From Parasulfuritortus sp049322515 (GTDB taxonomy: Bacteria > Pseudomonadota > Gammaproteobacteria > Burkholderiales > Thiobacillaceae), in assembly GCA_049322515.1 (NCBI GenBank), contig JBMOQW010000019.1, positions 1 through 64,000 on the forward strand: DNA of 64,000 nucleotides, written 5' to 3'. The translations under genes were made by a program, and so were the position numbers. Positions 42,858 through 51,076 of the stretch are shown piece by piece. Every line of letters starts with the position of its first letter. Position 1 is the stretch's first letter. The notes beneath the pieces are model-generated. The model did no database searches. It worked only from the letters and a program-made list of their open reading frames with translations, and was not told the origin of the DNA.

Positions 42858-44198
42858 TCAACTGAAGGTGTCGCCCATCAGGGTATCGAACCAGCGCAGC
42901 ATGTCCCGGTAATTGCCCGACGTGGCCGCCGAAGCAGAGATCGGCTTGCCGCCGTTGTGCTGGGCAGGAATCACCATCTTGCCGCTGGCGGCGTCGTACT
43001 GATAAACCGCTGAAAGCCAGGTCGCGGTGGTCGCGGTGATCGGCGTATAGCAGGCCGAATTGGTCACCGGCGAAGGATCCGGCCCTTGGCCGGCCAAAGC
43101 CCTGAGAATGGCGTCGGCACAGGTTTTACCCTGCTGATTGCCAATATGTCCGGCCTTGGGCTGGGGGGTGTCACTGGCATCGCCAATGACATGGATGCCC
43201 GCCTGGGCGGTCGACTCGTAGCTGCGCACATCGACCCGGGCAAAACGGCCATTGGCGCTGTTGCAAAGCCCCAGATCGGCCAGCAACTGCGGGGCCCGCT
43301 GCGGCGGGATGGGGTTGATCACGCCGGCGGTGAGGCTGTCCGCCACGCCATTTCGGGTATAGCTCAGTGTCAATGCGGCACTGTCGATATCGGTCACCGT
43401 GCTGCCAGGACGATAGTCGACGACCCCGGCATGGGTCACGTTGAAGGCATGGGCGAAGTTTTCCGGCTCGACCAGGATGCTGGCATTGGCATCCAGGACG
43501 ATGACCTTGCTCCCCGGCTTGTTCACCTTGAGCCAGTCGGCGATCACACAGGCACGCTCGTAGGGACCGGGCGGGCACCGGTAGGGCGCCAGCGGGAGGG
43601 TCATGACCACTGGCTGGCCTGGGACCAGGGCCATCAGCTGCTCACGCAGCAATTGCGTCTGCGGCCCGGCCTTCCAGGCGTGCGGGATGCGCGTGTCATA
43701 TTCGGTCAGGCTGGTCATGCCGGGCAGAAGATCGAAGTCCAGCCCTGGCGCCAGCACCAGCCGGTCATACGGATAATTGCCGCCGTCGGCCAGGTAGACG
43801 CGGCGGGCAGCAGGGTCGACATCGACCACTTCCCCTTGCCGGCGCATCACCCCGTAGTGATCCTCGAGCACATCGTAGGCATAGTTGAGACTAGTCAACG
43901 TGCGCTGCCCGGTCAACACCGTATTGCTCAGGATATTCGAGGTGTACACGGGGCTCTTTTCAATCAGGGTGACATTGACGCCAGTCCCGCCCCACAGCCG
44001 AAGGTACTTGGTCACGGCGGCGCCAGCCATGCCACCGCCAACGACCACGATATGGCCATGCAAGCCGGTATTGGTCGGCACCGGGAACAAGCGCGGTGTC
44101 GCGCTGCCTTCATCATCGTCGGCGCGCGCCATGATCGGCAGGGAAGCCAGGCCGAGTCCGCTGGCGGCCATCAGGCCAAGAAATTTACGTCGATCCAT
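42858..44198 (-). CDS. fccB: sulfide dehydrogenase flavoprotein subunit (FccB/SoxF family)
   Basis: Periplasmic FAD enzyme that oxidises sulfide and passes electrons to its cytochrome partner. The 446-residue precursor has a twin-arginine signal (MDRRKFLGLMAASGLGLASL). FAD-binding motifs are HIVVVGGGMAGAAVTKYLR and the second GIHVIGDASDTPQPKAGHIG. Two redox cysteines are visible in LAPYRCPPGPYERACVIADW (first and fallback Cys) and another in TNSACYTPITATTATWLSAV. Length fits FccB. It follows the Ig-cytochrome gene by 14 bases and is surely its partner. Confidence 0.92.
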   Translation of the reverse strand: MDRRKFLGLMAASGLGLASLPIMARADDDEGSATPRLFPVPTNTGLHGHIVVVGGGMAGAAVTKYLRLWGGTGVNVTLIEKSPVYTSNILSNTVLTGQRTLTSLNYAYDVLEDHYGVMRRQGEVVDVDPAARRVYLADGGNYPYDRLVLAPGLDFDLLPGMTSLTEYDTRIPHAWKAGPQTQLLREQLMALVPGQPVVMTLPLAPYRCPPGPYERACVIADWLKVNKPGSKVIVLDANASILVEPENFAHAFNVTHAGVVDYRPGSTVTDIDSAALTLSYTRNGVADSLTAGVINPIPPQRAPQLLADLGLCNSANGRFARVDVRSYESTAQAGIHVIGDASDTPQPKAGHIGNQQGKTCADAILRALAGQGPDPSPVTNSACYTPITATTATWLSAVYQYDAASGKMVIPAQHNGGKPISASAATSGNYRDMLRWFDTLMGDTFS

Positions 44199-44212
44199 GA
44201 CAGTATCTCCAG

Positions 44213-44986
44213 TTATTGAGTGGCCAGAAAATCGGCAATCGCGCGCAGCTGGGCGTCGGTGTAGCCCATGGCATGGGCCGCCATGATCCCGTTGCCTTCC
44301 TCGCCGGATGCATATTCACGCAGCTCGCCGTAAACATCGCTCTTGCCCTGGATGCGGTCGAAGCCGCCGCTGCCATTCGTGCCATGACACTGGAAGCAGT
44401 TGCTGGCGAGCAGCCGTCCGGAAGCGGTCCCGGCACTCGGTGGCGGCGGGGTCGGGTGACCTGCGGTCACGGTCACCTGGACCACGGCCTCGACCCGTCC
44501 GTCTGACACGATCAGGAACACCGAGCCGGCCTTGAGGCCGGTCAGCGTCAGACGATTGTCCTTCAAGGCCGTCTTGACCACGTCACTGCCGGGATTGTTC
44601 ACCTTCACCCGGCCCGCCGCATCTGCCACGGTCACGGTCGTGCTGGCGCCAATGGCCAATGAAACCATGCTGGGCGTCACCGACATCAGGGGCTTCACCT
44701 CGATCTTCGCACGCGTATCGCCCTTGGCGTCGCGCACGGTCAGCGTCGCCGACCCTTCGGCCAAGCCGCGCACGGTGATCCGGTTATTGGCCAGACTGGC
44801 CGAGACCACGCTGGGATCGGAGACCGTAACGGTCACGGTGCCCTTGGTCTTGCTCACCTTGAGGGTCTGGCTGTCGCCTGCCACCAAAGTCAGGGATGAC
44901 GGCGACAGCTTGGCCGCGTGGACGGAAAAGGCCATGAGCGACAATGCCGCCCAGGCCCACCAATGGATGCTTCGTGTTCGATGCAT
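44213..44986 (-). CDS. Ig-like (BIG2-type) double domain fused to monoheme cytochrome c
   Basis: A 257-residue exported protein. The signal peptide (about 1-24) ends at VHA. Two tandem beta-rich domains follow (about 25-98 and 101-174), each of the form L-x-P-x-x-L-x-L-x-x-G and ending in a VTV strand, as in bacterial Ig-like BIG2 domains. A Pro-rich hinge (PTPPPPSAG) leads to a class I cytochrome c domain with CFQCH (Cys197-His201) and a Met ligand near 235-240. It takes the place of FccA upstream of fccB. GAGGAG precedes the ATG. The usual FccA has no Ig domains. Confidence 0.85.
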   Translation of the reverse strand: MHRTRSIHWWAWAALSLMAFSVHAAKLSPSSLTLVAGDSQTLKVSKTKGTVTVTVSDPSVVSASLANNRITVRGLAEGSATLTVRDAKGDTRAKIEVKPLMSVTPSMVSLAIGASTTVTVADAAGRVKVNNPGSDVVKTALKDNRLTLTGLKAGSVFLIVSDGRVEAVVQVTVTAGHPTPPPPSAGTASGRLLASNCFQCHGTNGSGGFDRIQGKSDVYGELREYASGEEGNGIMAAHAMGYTDAQLRAIADFLATQ

Positions 44987-45114
44987 GACGAACTCCTCGC
45001 GAAATGTAACGGGACAAGTGGACTGGCCTGACTCGGGCGTTCCCCTCTGGCAGCCTCTCTTGCAGGCGAGGCCAGTATTCCGCTCTCGGCTTAAAGAAAC
45101 CTTAAAGTCCACAA

Positions 45115-45149
45115 AGAAAAAGCCCGGTGCCTGACGGCGACCGGGCTTG
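45115..45149 (-). terminator. terminator after the cytochrome b561 gene
   Basis: On the minus strand, AAGCCCGGTCGCC and its partner GGCACCGGGCTT form a stem ending in TTTTTC. The arms lie at 45138-45149 and 45118-45130 on the plus strand with a short loop. It ends the octaheme cytochrome-cytochrome b transcript. Confidence 0.8.
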
Positions 45150-45166
45150 ATCGGCGAGGGATGGCC

Positions 45167-45766
45167 TCAGTCGGTTTCTTCCCAGCCGGTGATCATGGCC
45201 TTGATGTGCGCGGTGGGGGTGTGGCCGGCGGTGGTGAGGTAGACGTGGGCGATCAGGAACAGCAGCATCATGAACGCCGCCACAGTGTGGAAGAAAGCCA
45301 CCCACTCCAGGCTCAGGTACTGGTCCCAGCCCCACTCGACCCACTTGTCGTAAAAGATGTAGAACCAGCCGGTAAACCAGATCAAGGGCCCGATGAACAG
45401 CAGCACGCCCAGGTAAGCCAGGCGCTGCAGCGGGTTGTGCTTCTTCAGCGTGGTCGCCTTGAACGGGTGCGGTGCGTGGGTGAAGATGCCGTAGGCGTAG
45501 TACTTGATCATCGCGTCGACCTTCTGGAAGGTCGGGATGTACTGCTTCCACTCGCCGGTGGTGAAGTGCCAGAAAATGGCGAACACCCACAGGCCGACCA
45601 GGGTCCAGGCCAGGGTGGTGTGGTAGTCCACCGCCTGCTCGAAGCCGAACAGCGTGTAGCTACCATGCACCTCGAAGCCGGTCACCAGGAGGGCGATGAT
45701 CAGGAAAGCCTGGGACCAATGCCAGATCCGCTCGAAGACCTTGAAGACGTAGATTTTTTGGCTCAT
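45167..45766 (-). CDS. membrane cytochrome b561-type subunit
   Basis: A 199-residue integral membrane diheme cytochrome b of the type serving formate, thiosulfate and tetrathionate reductases. Four hydrophobic segments are visible with candidate heme histidines in ERIWHWSQAFLII, EQAVDYHTTLAWTL, AFFHTVAAFMML and LIAHVYLTTAG. The ATG at 45766 has AAGGAG upstream. It starts 10 bases after the octaheme cytochrome gene and likely links that protein to the quinone pool. Confidence 0.88.
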   Translation of the reverse strand: MSQKIYVFKVFERIWHWSQAFLIIALLVTGFEVHGSYTLFGFEQAVDYHTTLAWTLVGLWVFAIFWHFTTGEWKQYIPTFQKVDAMIKYYAYGIFTHAPHPFKATTLKKHNPLQRLAYLGVLLFIGPLIWFTGWFYIFYDKWVEWGWDQYLSLEWVAFFHTVAAFMMLLFLIAHVYLTTAGHTPTAHIKAMITGWEETD

Positions 45767-45776
45767 GAGGGGCTCC

Positions 45777-47474
45777 TTAGTGGGGGTGGCCGCCGGATTT
45801 GCGCGCCGCGTAGATGCGGCCGGCGCCGTGGCCGAGCACGCCAAGCAGGGTCAGCAGGGCCAGCGGCCAGCCGATCATGTCGACCATCCGGTTGGCGCTG
45901 CGCCCGGGCATGTAGACGCCGGGCACGTTGTCGAGTCGACCGACGCCGACGCTGGGCTGGTGACATTGGGCACAGGTCAGGGCGTCTTCCTTGGGCGCCA
46001 CCATGTGGGTGATCGGCCAATACATCTCGGTGCTGACGAAGCCGAAGTCGCCGCTGAAATTCTGGTTCACGGAACGCATGCCGGCTTCCAGCGCCTTGTT
46101 CCAGTCGAACACCTGCCAGAACGCAGCACTGTCGTGCTCGTCTCCGTAGGTATGCGGAATCAGCAGCTGGTTGGTGGCCTTGTCATAAGGTTGCTTGCCC
46201 GAGAACACCTTGATCGGCCAGATCTTCGACTGCCCGTCGGTGGGGCTGCCTTCGAAGCGGTTGATCTTGACCAGCTTGGTCGGATCCAGCTTGGTATCGC
46301 GCAGGGTGTAGTTGACCGTGCCGTTGAACCAGACGTAGGTCGGGATGACGTTCGACTCGTAGATGAAGTCGCCCTTCTTGCTGTCATAGGCCACCTGGCC
46401 ATTGGGCGCCTTGGTGGTGTAGGGCTTGCCATCCTTGTCCAGCTTGCCGGCGGTCGACCAGTCCCACATCATCTTGGTCGGCTTGCCCCGCGCGAACTCG
46501 GGGATATGGCAGGTCTGGCAGGCGATCTTGTCGGCGTGGCTGTTCAGGCGGGCGTTCTGCTTGTGCGGGGCGTTGGTGTGGCAGGCCTGGCAGGTGGCTG
46601 GATTCTTGTCCTCCTTGCCGCGCATGTGCGCTTTGCCGCCCTCGTCCTTGGCGGTCGGCGCATAACGGCTACCGGGGACTTCATGGCCGCTGGTCTTGTG
46701 GCACTCGCCACAGCTGAAATTGAGGCCGTCCTTGTCCATGTGGACATCGAGATATTTGCTGGGATTGGACAGCGAGGTATCGATGTCGCCATGTTTCACG
46801 GCATCGCCGCCGCCACCGAAGAAGTGACAGGCCCCGCAGTTGTTGCGCCCCGACTTGCCGACGCTCTGGGCCGCCGCCTTCAGGTCGACCGGCTTGACGA
46901 TCTTGCCGGAGTGCGGCGGGAACTCCATTTCCTTGTAGACCGGATGCCCGGCCTGGCCGGGCAGCTTGCGATAGGTGCCGGTGCGCTCGTGGCAGACCAG
47001 ACAGTCGACGTTGCCCTGGTTGGTGAAGTCGAAGCTGTCGTCCTTCCAGCCGTAGCCGACGTGACAGGCCGTGCAGAACTCCTGGTTCGACGAAATGGCC
47101 GTACAGAAGTTGTTGACGATGTGCTTCTTGCCCAGTTTCTGATTAGTCTGGGGATTCAGGTATTCCCAGGTCCAGTGCTTCGAATGCATGACCTGCTTGC
47201 CCGCCTCGGTGTGGCATTTCAGGCAGGCCGCGGTGACTTCGGGGCCCGACTTGAAGTCGACCTGCAGTTCCTTGAATTTGCCATGATCGGCGGTCGACTT
47301 CGAGGCCTTCTGGACCGGCGGCTTCACGTCTGGTGCCGGCAGCGTCATCTTCGGGTAATCGGGGGAGGGTTCGACCGCAGCCACGCCCGCCGGCGGGGTG
47401 TTGGCGGCCACCAGGGCGGACCACACGGAGGCGCCGGCGATGAGGGTCAGGAGCAATAGGTGCTTGGCTCGCAT
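45777..47474 (-). CDS. octaheme c-type cytochrome, tetrathionate reductase family
   Basis: A 565-residue exported cytochrome with exactly eight CxxCH motifs: CLKCH, CTACH, CLVCH, CGACH, CGECH, CQACH, CQTCH and CAQCH. It matches the octaheme tetrathionate reductase (OTR) family, which reduces tetrathionate and also nitrite or hydroxylamine in vitro; physiological direction is unknown. The signal peptide is MRAKHLLLLTLIAGASVW. A C-terminal hydrophobic anchor (MIGWPLALLTLLGVLG) is present, unlike soluble OTR. AGGAAG precedes the ATG at 47474. A cytochrome b561 gene follows. Confidence 0.92.
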   Translation of the reverse strand: MRAKHLLLLTLIAGASVWSALVAANTPPAGVAAVEPSPDYPKMTLPAPDVKPPVQKASKSTADHGKFKELQVDFKSGPEVTAACLKCHTEAGKQVMHSKHWTWEYLNPQTNQKLGKKHIVNNFCTAISSNQEFCTACHVGYGWKDDSFDFTNQGNVDCLVCHERTGTYRKLPGQAGHPVYKEMEFPPHSGKIVKPVDLKAAAQSVGKSGRNNCGACHFFGGGGDAVKHGDIDTSLSNPSKYLDVHMDKDGLNFSCGECHKTSGHEVPGSRYAPTAKDEGGKAHMRGKEDKNPATCQACHTNAPHKQNARLNSHADKIACQTCHIPEFARGKPTKMMWDWSTAGKLDKDGKPYTTKAPNGQVAYDSKKGDFIYESNVIPTYVWFNGTVNYTLRDTKLDPTKLVKINRFEGSPTDGQSKIWPIKVFSGKQPYDKATNQLLIPHTYGDEHDSAAFWQVFDWNKALEAGMRSVNQNFSGDFGFVSTEMYWPITHMVAPKEDALTCAQCHQPSVGVGRLDNVPGVYMPGRSANRMVDMIGWPLALLTLLGVLGHGAGRIYAARKSGGHPH

Positions 47475-47578
47475 GGTTCTTCCTTGCCTTTCTTCAGAGC
47501 AGGGCTCGATGAAGATACTGAAAGCGACTTGGGGGTGCGAGGGCGAGCCAAGACCCGCCCTCGCCAATCAGGGAGCGA

Positions 47579-48136
47579 TCAGCAGCCGCCTGCCGGCGCG
47601 CCGCCGCCACCACCGGCCGGGGCCGCGCTGGGCATGATCATCGGCGGTGCAGGCTTGTTGGGATCCATGACCAGGAACTGCTTCTGGTCCTCGGCCACCT
47701 TGCCCATGATCTCGCCCACCAGGGGACCGAACATCTTGCCCATCAGGCCGGCGTTCATGGTGCCGATGTAGACCTTGCCGTCCTGCTTCTTGTAGACGGA
47801 GATCTTGCACGGCATCAGGATGGACAGGAAGCGCACGGTATCTTCCTTGAGAATGGGACCGGAGTACTTGGTCGAGCAGACTTCGATCATCATCACCGGC
47901 AGCACGTTGCCGCCATCGGTCTGTACCGCCCTGGCCGGATTGCGCAGGCCGGAAATCGCCCAGCCCTTTTCCTTCAGTTCAGGACTGTCAGCGATGTTGT
48001 GCTGGATGCGCGCGATGGTTTCCTCGAAACCGAACGGGCTTTGCGTTTCATTGAACATCATCGAAGGCATCATCAGGTAACCCGCAACCGCGACCACCAG
48101 GACACCGGCGACAAAACCCAACAGGGCTTTCAACAT
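47579..48136 (-). CDS. DUF302 family exported protein
   Basis: The 185-residue protein starts MLKALLGFVAGVLVVAVAGY, an N-terminal membrane anchor. The DUF302 domain (about 35-155) contains GFEETIARIQHNIADSPELK and PCKISVYKKQDGKVYIGTMN. The C-terminus is a Gly/Ala/Pro-rich tail ending in a single Cys (APAGGGGGAPAGGC). DUF302 proteins are often found near sulfur metabolism genes, but the activity is unknown. It lies 104 bases upstream of the octaheme cytochrome gene. GAGGAG precedes the ATG. Confidence 0.88.
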   Translation of the reverse strand: MLKALLGFVAGVLVVAVAGYLMMPSMMFNETQSPFGFEETIARIQHNIADSPELKEKGWAISGLRNPARAVQTDGGNVLPVMMIEVCSTKYSGPILKEDTVRFLSILMPCKISVYKKQDGKVYIGTMNAGLMGKMFGPLVGEIMGKVAEDQKQFLVMDPNKPAPPMIMPSAAPAGGGGGAPAGGC

Positions 48137-48319
48137 GTTTCTCTCCTCGGGGACAAGGACTCGACACCACCTGTGAACAAGCCGGGACGCATTATCCACG
48201 AACTGGCCGGTGCGCGACCTAAGATTCACTATAAGAACATCCTGATATATTTCTAATAAAAAATATTTGGCCTCGCTCCGGGCTGCTATGCTCCGCGCCA
48301 GTCCTGCCTTATCCGAACC

Positions 48320-49267
48320 ATGTCGACCGAATTCCTGCTCGATTTGCTGCTCCAGGTCTGGTTGCCGATCGTCCTGCTGGTCGCGGCCGGCGGCCTGTGG
48401 GTGAAGTTTCGTCCGCAATATCCGGCGGATGCGTTGCGGATCCAGCTCAACCGGCTGGTCGTCGATGTCTTCGCGCCGCCGCTCCTGTTCGCCCTTTCGG
48501 CCCAGGCCGTGATCACCCCGCAACTGCTCACGGTGCCCTTGATCACTGCCACCGGTATCGCAGTCAGCATAAGCCTGCTTTATCTCCTGCTGTTCCGCTC
48601 CCGCCTGGGCGCCGGCTATTCGACCCAGACGCGCGCCGCCATCCTGCTCGCCGGTGCGTTCGGCAACGTGCTGTTCATGGGCTATCCGACCCTGACCTTC
48701 CTGTACGGTGACCAGGGTGGCAGCTATGCCGCCTTTGCCGACGTGCTTGCGTCCACCCCCATCCTGTGGACCCTGGGCGTCTGGATCGCCACCCGGCTCG
48801 GCCATCCCGGCGGCCAGGGGGCCAGCCTGTTCAAGATCGTCCTCACCCTGCCGCCGGTCTGGGCCTTCCTGCTCGGCTTCGCGGTCAACTTCGCCGGCCT
48901 CGAGGTCGAGCCGTTGATCAAGGCCGCCAAATTCATGGGCCAGGCCACCATTCCGATCATGCTGTTCGCGCTCGGCCTGTCGATCCCCTGGGGCCGGCTG
49001 CGTCCTTGCCCCCCCGTGGCGGTGGCGGTGGCCAGCAAGCTGGTGGTCACGCCGCTGCTGGTCTGGCTGCTGGCCCGGGAAGTCTTCCAGCCGCTCGCCG
49101 ACGCCCAGGTCGCCGCGCTTCTGGAAGTGGCCATGCCGACCATGCTGATGGCCGCCTCGTTCGCCGACCGCTTCAACCTCGACGCCCGCGCCGCCGCCCT
49201 CACCGCTGCCTGGACCAGCCTGTTGTTCCTGGTCACCCTGCCGGTCTGGATCATGGTGCTACGCTGA
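48320..49267 (+). CDS. AEC family transporter
   Basis: A 315-residue inner-membrane protein with about ten hydrophobic segments, starting MSTEFLLDLLLQVWLPIVLL. The family (auxin efflux carrier/malonate type) features ILLAGAFGNVLFMGYPTL in the first half and TIPIMLFALGLSIPWGRLRP plus EVAMPTMLMAASFADRFNLD in the second. The substrate is unknown; relatives carry organic acids or are uncharacterised. It is transcribed divergently from the DUF302 gene across 183 bases with an AT-rich stretch (48220-48270) that may hold promoters. Confidence 0.88.
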   Translation: MSTEFLLDLLLQVWLPIVLLVAAGGLWVKFRPQYPADALRIQLNRLVVDVFAPPLLFALSAQAVITPQLLTVPLITATGIAVSISLLYLLLFRSRLGAGYSTQTRAAILLAGAFGNVLFMGYPTLTFLYGDQGGSYAAFADVLASTPILWTLGVWIATRLGHPGGQGASLFKIVLTLPPVWAFLLGFAVNFAGLEVEPLIKAAKFMGQATIPIMLFALGLSIPWGRLRPCPPVAVAVASKLVVTPLLVWLLAREVFQPLADAQVAALLEVAMPTMLMAASFADRFNLDARAAALTAAWTSLLFLVTLPVWIMVLR

Positions 49268-49331
49268 CCATCCCCGGCGGAGGACAAACCGTGCACAATG
49301 CCCCTGCCCCGTTGACCTGAAGGAGACCCGC

Positions 49332-49679
49332 ATGAAGACCCTCATCCCTGCCCTGCTCGCTCTGTTCGTCGCCGCACCGGTCCTGGCCGATTGCCTGGCT
49401 GACGCCGACGCCAAGAAACTGGCCGGGGCCGCGCGGACCAGCTTCCTGAAAAAGTGCGAAGCCGACGCCCGGGGTGCGGGTGGGACGGCTTGCGAAGCCA
49501 AGGCTGCCGAGAAGAAACTGGCGGGCGCGGCGAAAACCAGCTTCATGAAGAAATGTCTCGCCGATGCGGGCGCCGTGGGCGCCAAGACCCACTGCGATGC
49601 CAAGGCGGACGAAAAGAAATTGCATGGTGCGGCACGCACCAGCTTCGTCAAGAAGTGCGTCTCCGAAAGCGGAAAATAA
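49332..49679 (+). CDS. exported protein with three PsiF repeats
   Basis: A 115-residue protein: signal peptide MKTLIPALLALFVAAPVLA, then three copies (about 20-48, 54-80, 88-111) of C-x5-ADEKKLAGAARTSFxKKC type. Each copy starts and ends with Cys, so each could form one disulfide. E. coli PsiF, a phosphate-starvation-induced protein, has two such repeats. The repeats are rich in Lys and Ala. Function is unknown. An AGGAG ribosome site precedes the ATG. It is 64 bases after the AEC gene. Confidence 0.88.
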   Translation: MKTLIPALLALFVAAPVLADCLADADAKKLAGAARTSFLKKCEADARGAGGTACEAKAAEKKLAGAAKTSFMKKCLADAGAVGAKTHCDAKADEKKLHGAARTSFVKKCVSESGK

Positions 49680-49757
49680 GCACTTCAACAGAGCCCGGTC
49701 GAGGTACAACGGCACCCAGACCGGGTAGCTTGAACCGGCCCGAGGTGCTTGGTCCCC

Positions 49758-49952
49758 TCAGTCGACTTCCTCGATCCAGGCTTGCTGGATGGCTTCAAGG
49801 ATCTTTTCGCCCGAGCGATTCGGGTCGTCGGCGAAGTCCGGCAACTCCATGACCCAGCGGTGCAGGTCGGTGAAGCGAATGAACTGCGGGTCGACGTCCG
49901 GGTGGTGCTCGGCCAGGGCGATGGCGATGTCCAGGGTATCAGTCCACTTCAT
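49758..49952 (-). CDS. iscX: Fe-S cluster assembly protein IscX
   Basis: A 64-residue acidic protein starting MKWTDTLDIAIALAEHHPDV with DPQFIRFTDLHRWVMELPDF. It binds IscS and iron and modulates cysteine desulfurase activity. Its ATG shares bases with the ferredoxin stop codon (ATGA-type overlap at 49952). It is the last gene of the isc operon. Confidence 0.94.
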   Translation of the reverse strand: MKWTDTLDIAIALAEHHPDVDPQFIRFTDLHRWVMELPDFADDPNRSGEKILEAIQQAWIEEVD

Positions 49953-50293
49953 CAGTGCCCTCCTTCCTTGACCATGTTGATGCTGTACTTGGGAATCTCC
50001 ACGACCACGTCCTGCGCCCCCATCAGCGCCTGGCAGGCCAGCCGCGAAGTCGGCTCCAGGCCCCAGGCCTTGTCGAGCAGGTCGTCTTCCATCTCGGTGG
50101 CCGAGGACAGGCTGGCGAAGCCTTCGCGCACCACCACGTGACAGGTGGTGCAGGCGCAAGACTTCTCGCAGGCGTGCTCGATCTCGATGCCGTGGTCGAG
50201 CAGGGTGTCGCAGATCGACACGCCTTTCTGGGCATCGATCACGGCGCCGTTGGGGCACAGTTCCACATGGGGTAGGACGATCAATTGCGGCAT
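49952..50293 (-). CDS. fdx: [2Fe-2S] ferredoxin of the ISC system
   Basis: Electron donor for Fe-S cluster assembly on IscU. The 113-residue adrenodoxin-type protein starts MPQLIVLPHVELCPNGAVID and ligates its cluster through four cysteines in EHACEKSCACTTC...RLACQ. It lies between the DUF3050 gene and iscX, with a one-base overlap on each side. Confidence 0.95.
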   Translation of the reverse strand: MPQLIVLPHVELCPNGAVIDAQKGVSICDTLLDHGIEIEHACEKSCACTTCHVVVREGFASLSSATEMEDDLLDKAWGLEPTSRLACQALMGAQDVVVEIPKYSINMVKEGGH

Positions 50294-51075
50294 CAGGCAG
50301 CTTCCTTCTGTCGGCTGGGCAGGGCGGCCAGGACGCCGTCCCAGAATGCGATCCGGGCCTCGACGGCGCGCACGCCGGCGGCCTTGGCCTGTTCCAGTTT
50401 AGTCGCATCGCCGCCGCACAGGGCCTCCATCAGGCGCAGCGACAGCGGCGCATGGAAGTCCTCGTCGAGGTGGATGTGGCGATGCAGGTAGAAATGGAAG
50501 ATCGGCGCCTGTTGCTCGGAGATCGCCATGCGCGCCAGAAAGGCCCGGAACATGGCCGGGATCATGTGCTCGCGACCAAGCGCCAGGGCTGCGGCGACTT
50601 CATGCGCCCTGCCGGAATCGATGAAGCCGAAGGTGACCTGGTTGAACGCGGCGGCTGGCGCCGGCGCCAAGCCCGTGGCCAGGGCGGCCTGGATGCCGTC
50701 GCGGCCGGCGGTCTCGACGAAGCGCAGCATGCGCTGGTTGTCGGCACCGACTTCCTGCATGGCGGCGATGTAGAGCATGAAATGGCTGGCGAACTGGGTC
50801 GCCTGGCCGGGCGCGTTCTGGTCGGTTTCCTCTTCCAGCACCAACTCGTTGATGAAGCGCTGCACCTCGGCGTCCGGACCCGGCACCCAGGGCCAGCGCG
50901 CCGGCGCGACGTGGTGCTGGAGGAATTTGATCAGCGACATGAAATCCCACACCGAATGCACGTGGTGCTGCATGAACACGCGCAGATCGTCCAGGGTTTC
51001 CAGGGCGCCGTAGATGGGGTGGTTGTCCAGCCGGGCTTGCAGGCCGCGGATGAACTCGGGTTCGAATTGGCTCAT
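50293..51075 (-). CDS. DUF3050 protein inserted in the isc operon
   Basis: A 260-residue helical protein starting MSQFEPEFIRGLQARLDNHP with FMQHHVHSVWDFMSLIKFLQ, which matches the DUF3050 family, a heme-oxygenase-like fold. Candidate metal ligands are His37/His38/His40, Glu169-His170 (GREHMIPAMF), and His198, His202, Asp204 and His208 (LHRHIHLDEDFHAP). The D-x3-H pair resembles the third-helix ligands of heme-oxygenase-like diiron oxidases. That reading is inference. It starts 1 base after the hscA stop and overlaps fdx by one base, so it is inside the isc operon where no such gene occurs in E. coli. Confidence 0.85.
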   Translation of the reverse strand: MSQFEPEFIRGLQARLDNHPIYGALETLDDLRVFMQHHVHSVWDFMSLIKFLQHHVAPARWPWVPGPDAEVQRFINELVLEEETDQNAPGQATQFASHFMLYIAAMQEVGADNQRMLRFVETAGRDGIQAALATGLAPAPAAAFNQVTFGFIDSGRAHEVAAALALGREHMIPAMFRAFLARMAISEQQAPIFHFYLHRHIHLDEDFHAPLSLRLMEALCGGDATKLEQAKAAGVRAVEARIAFWDGVLAALPSRQKEAA

Positions 51076-51076
51076 G

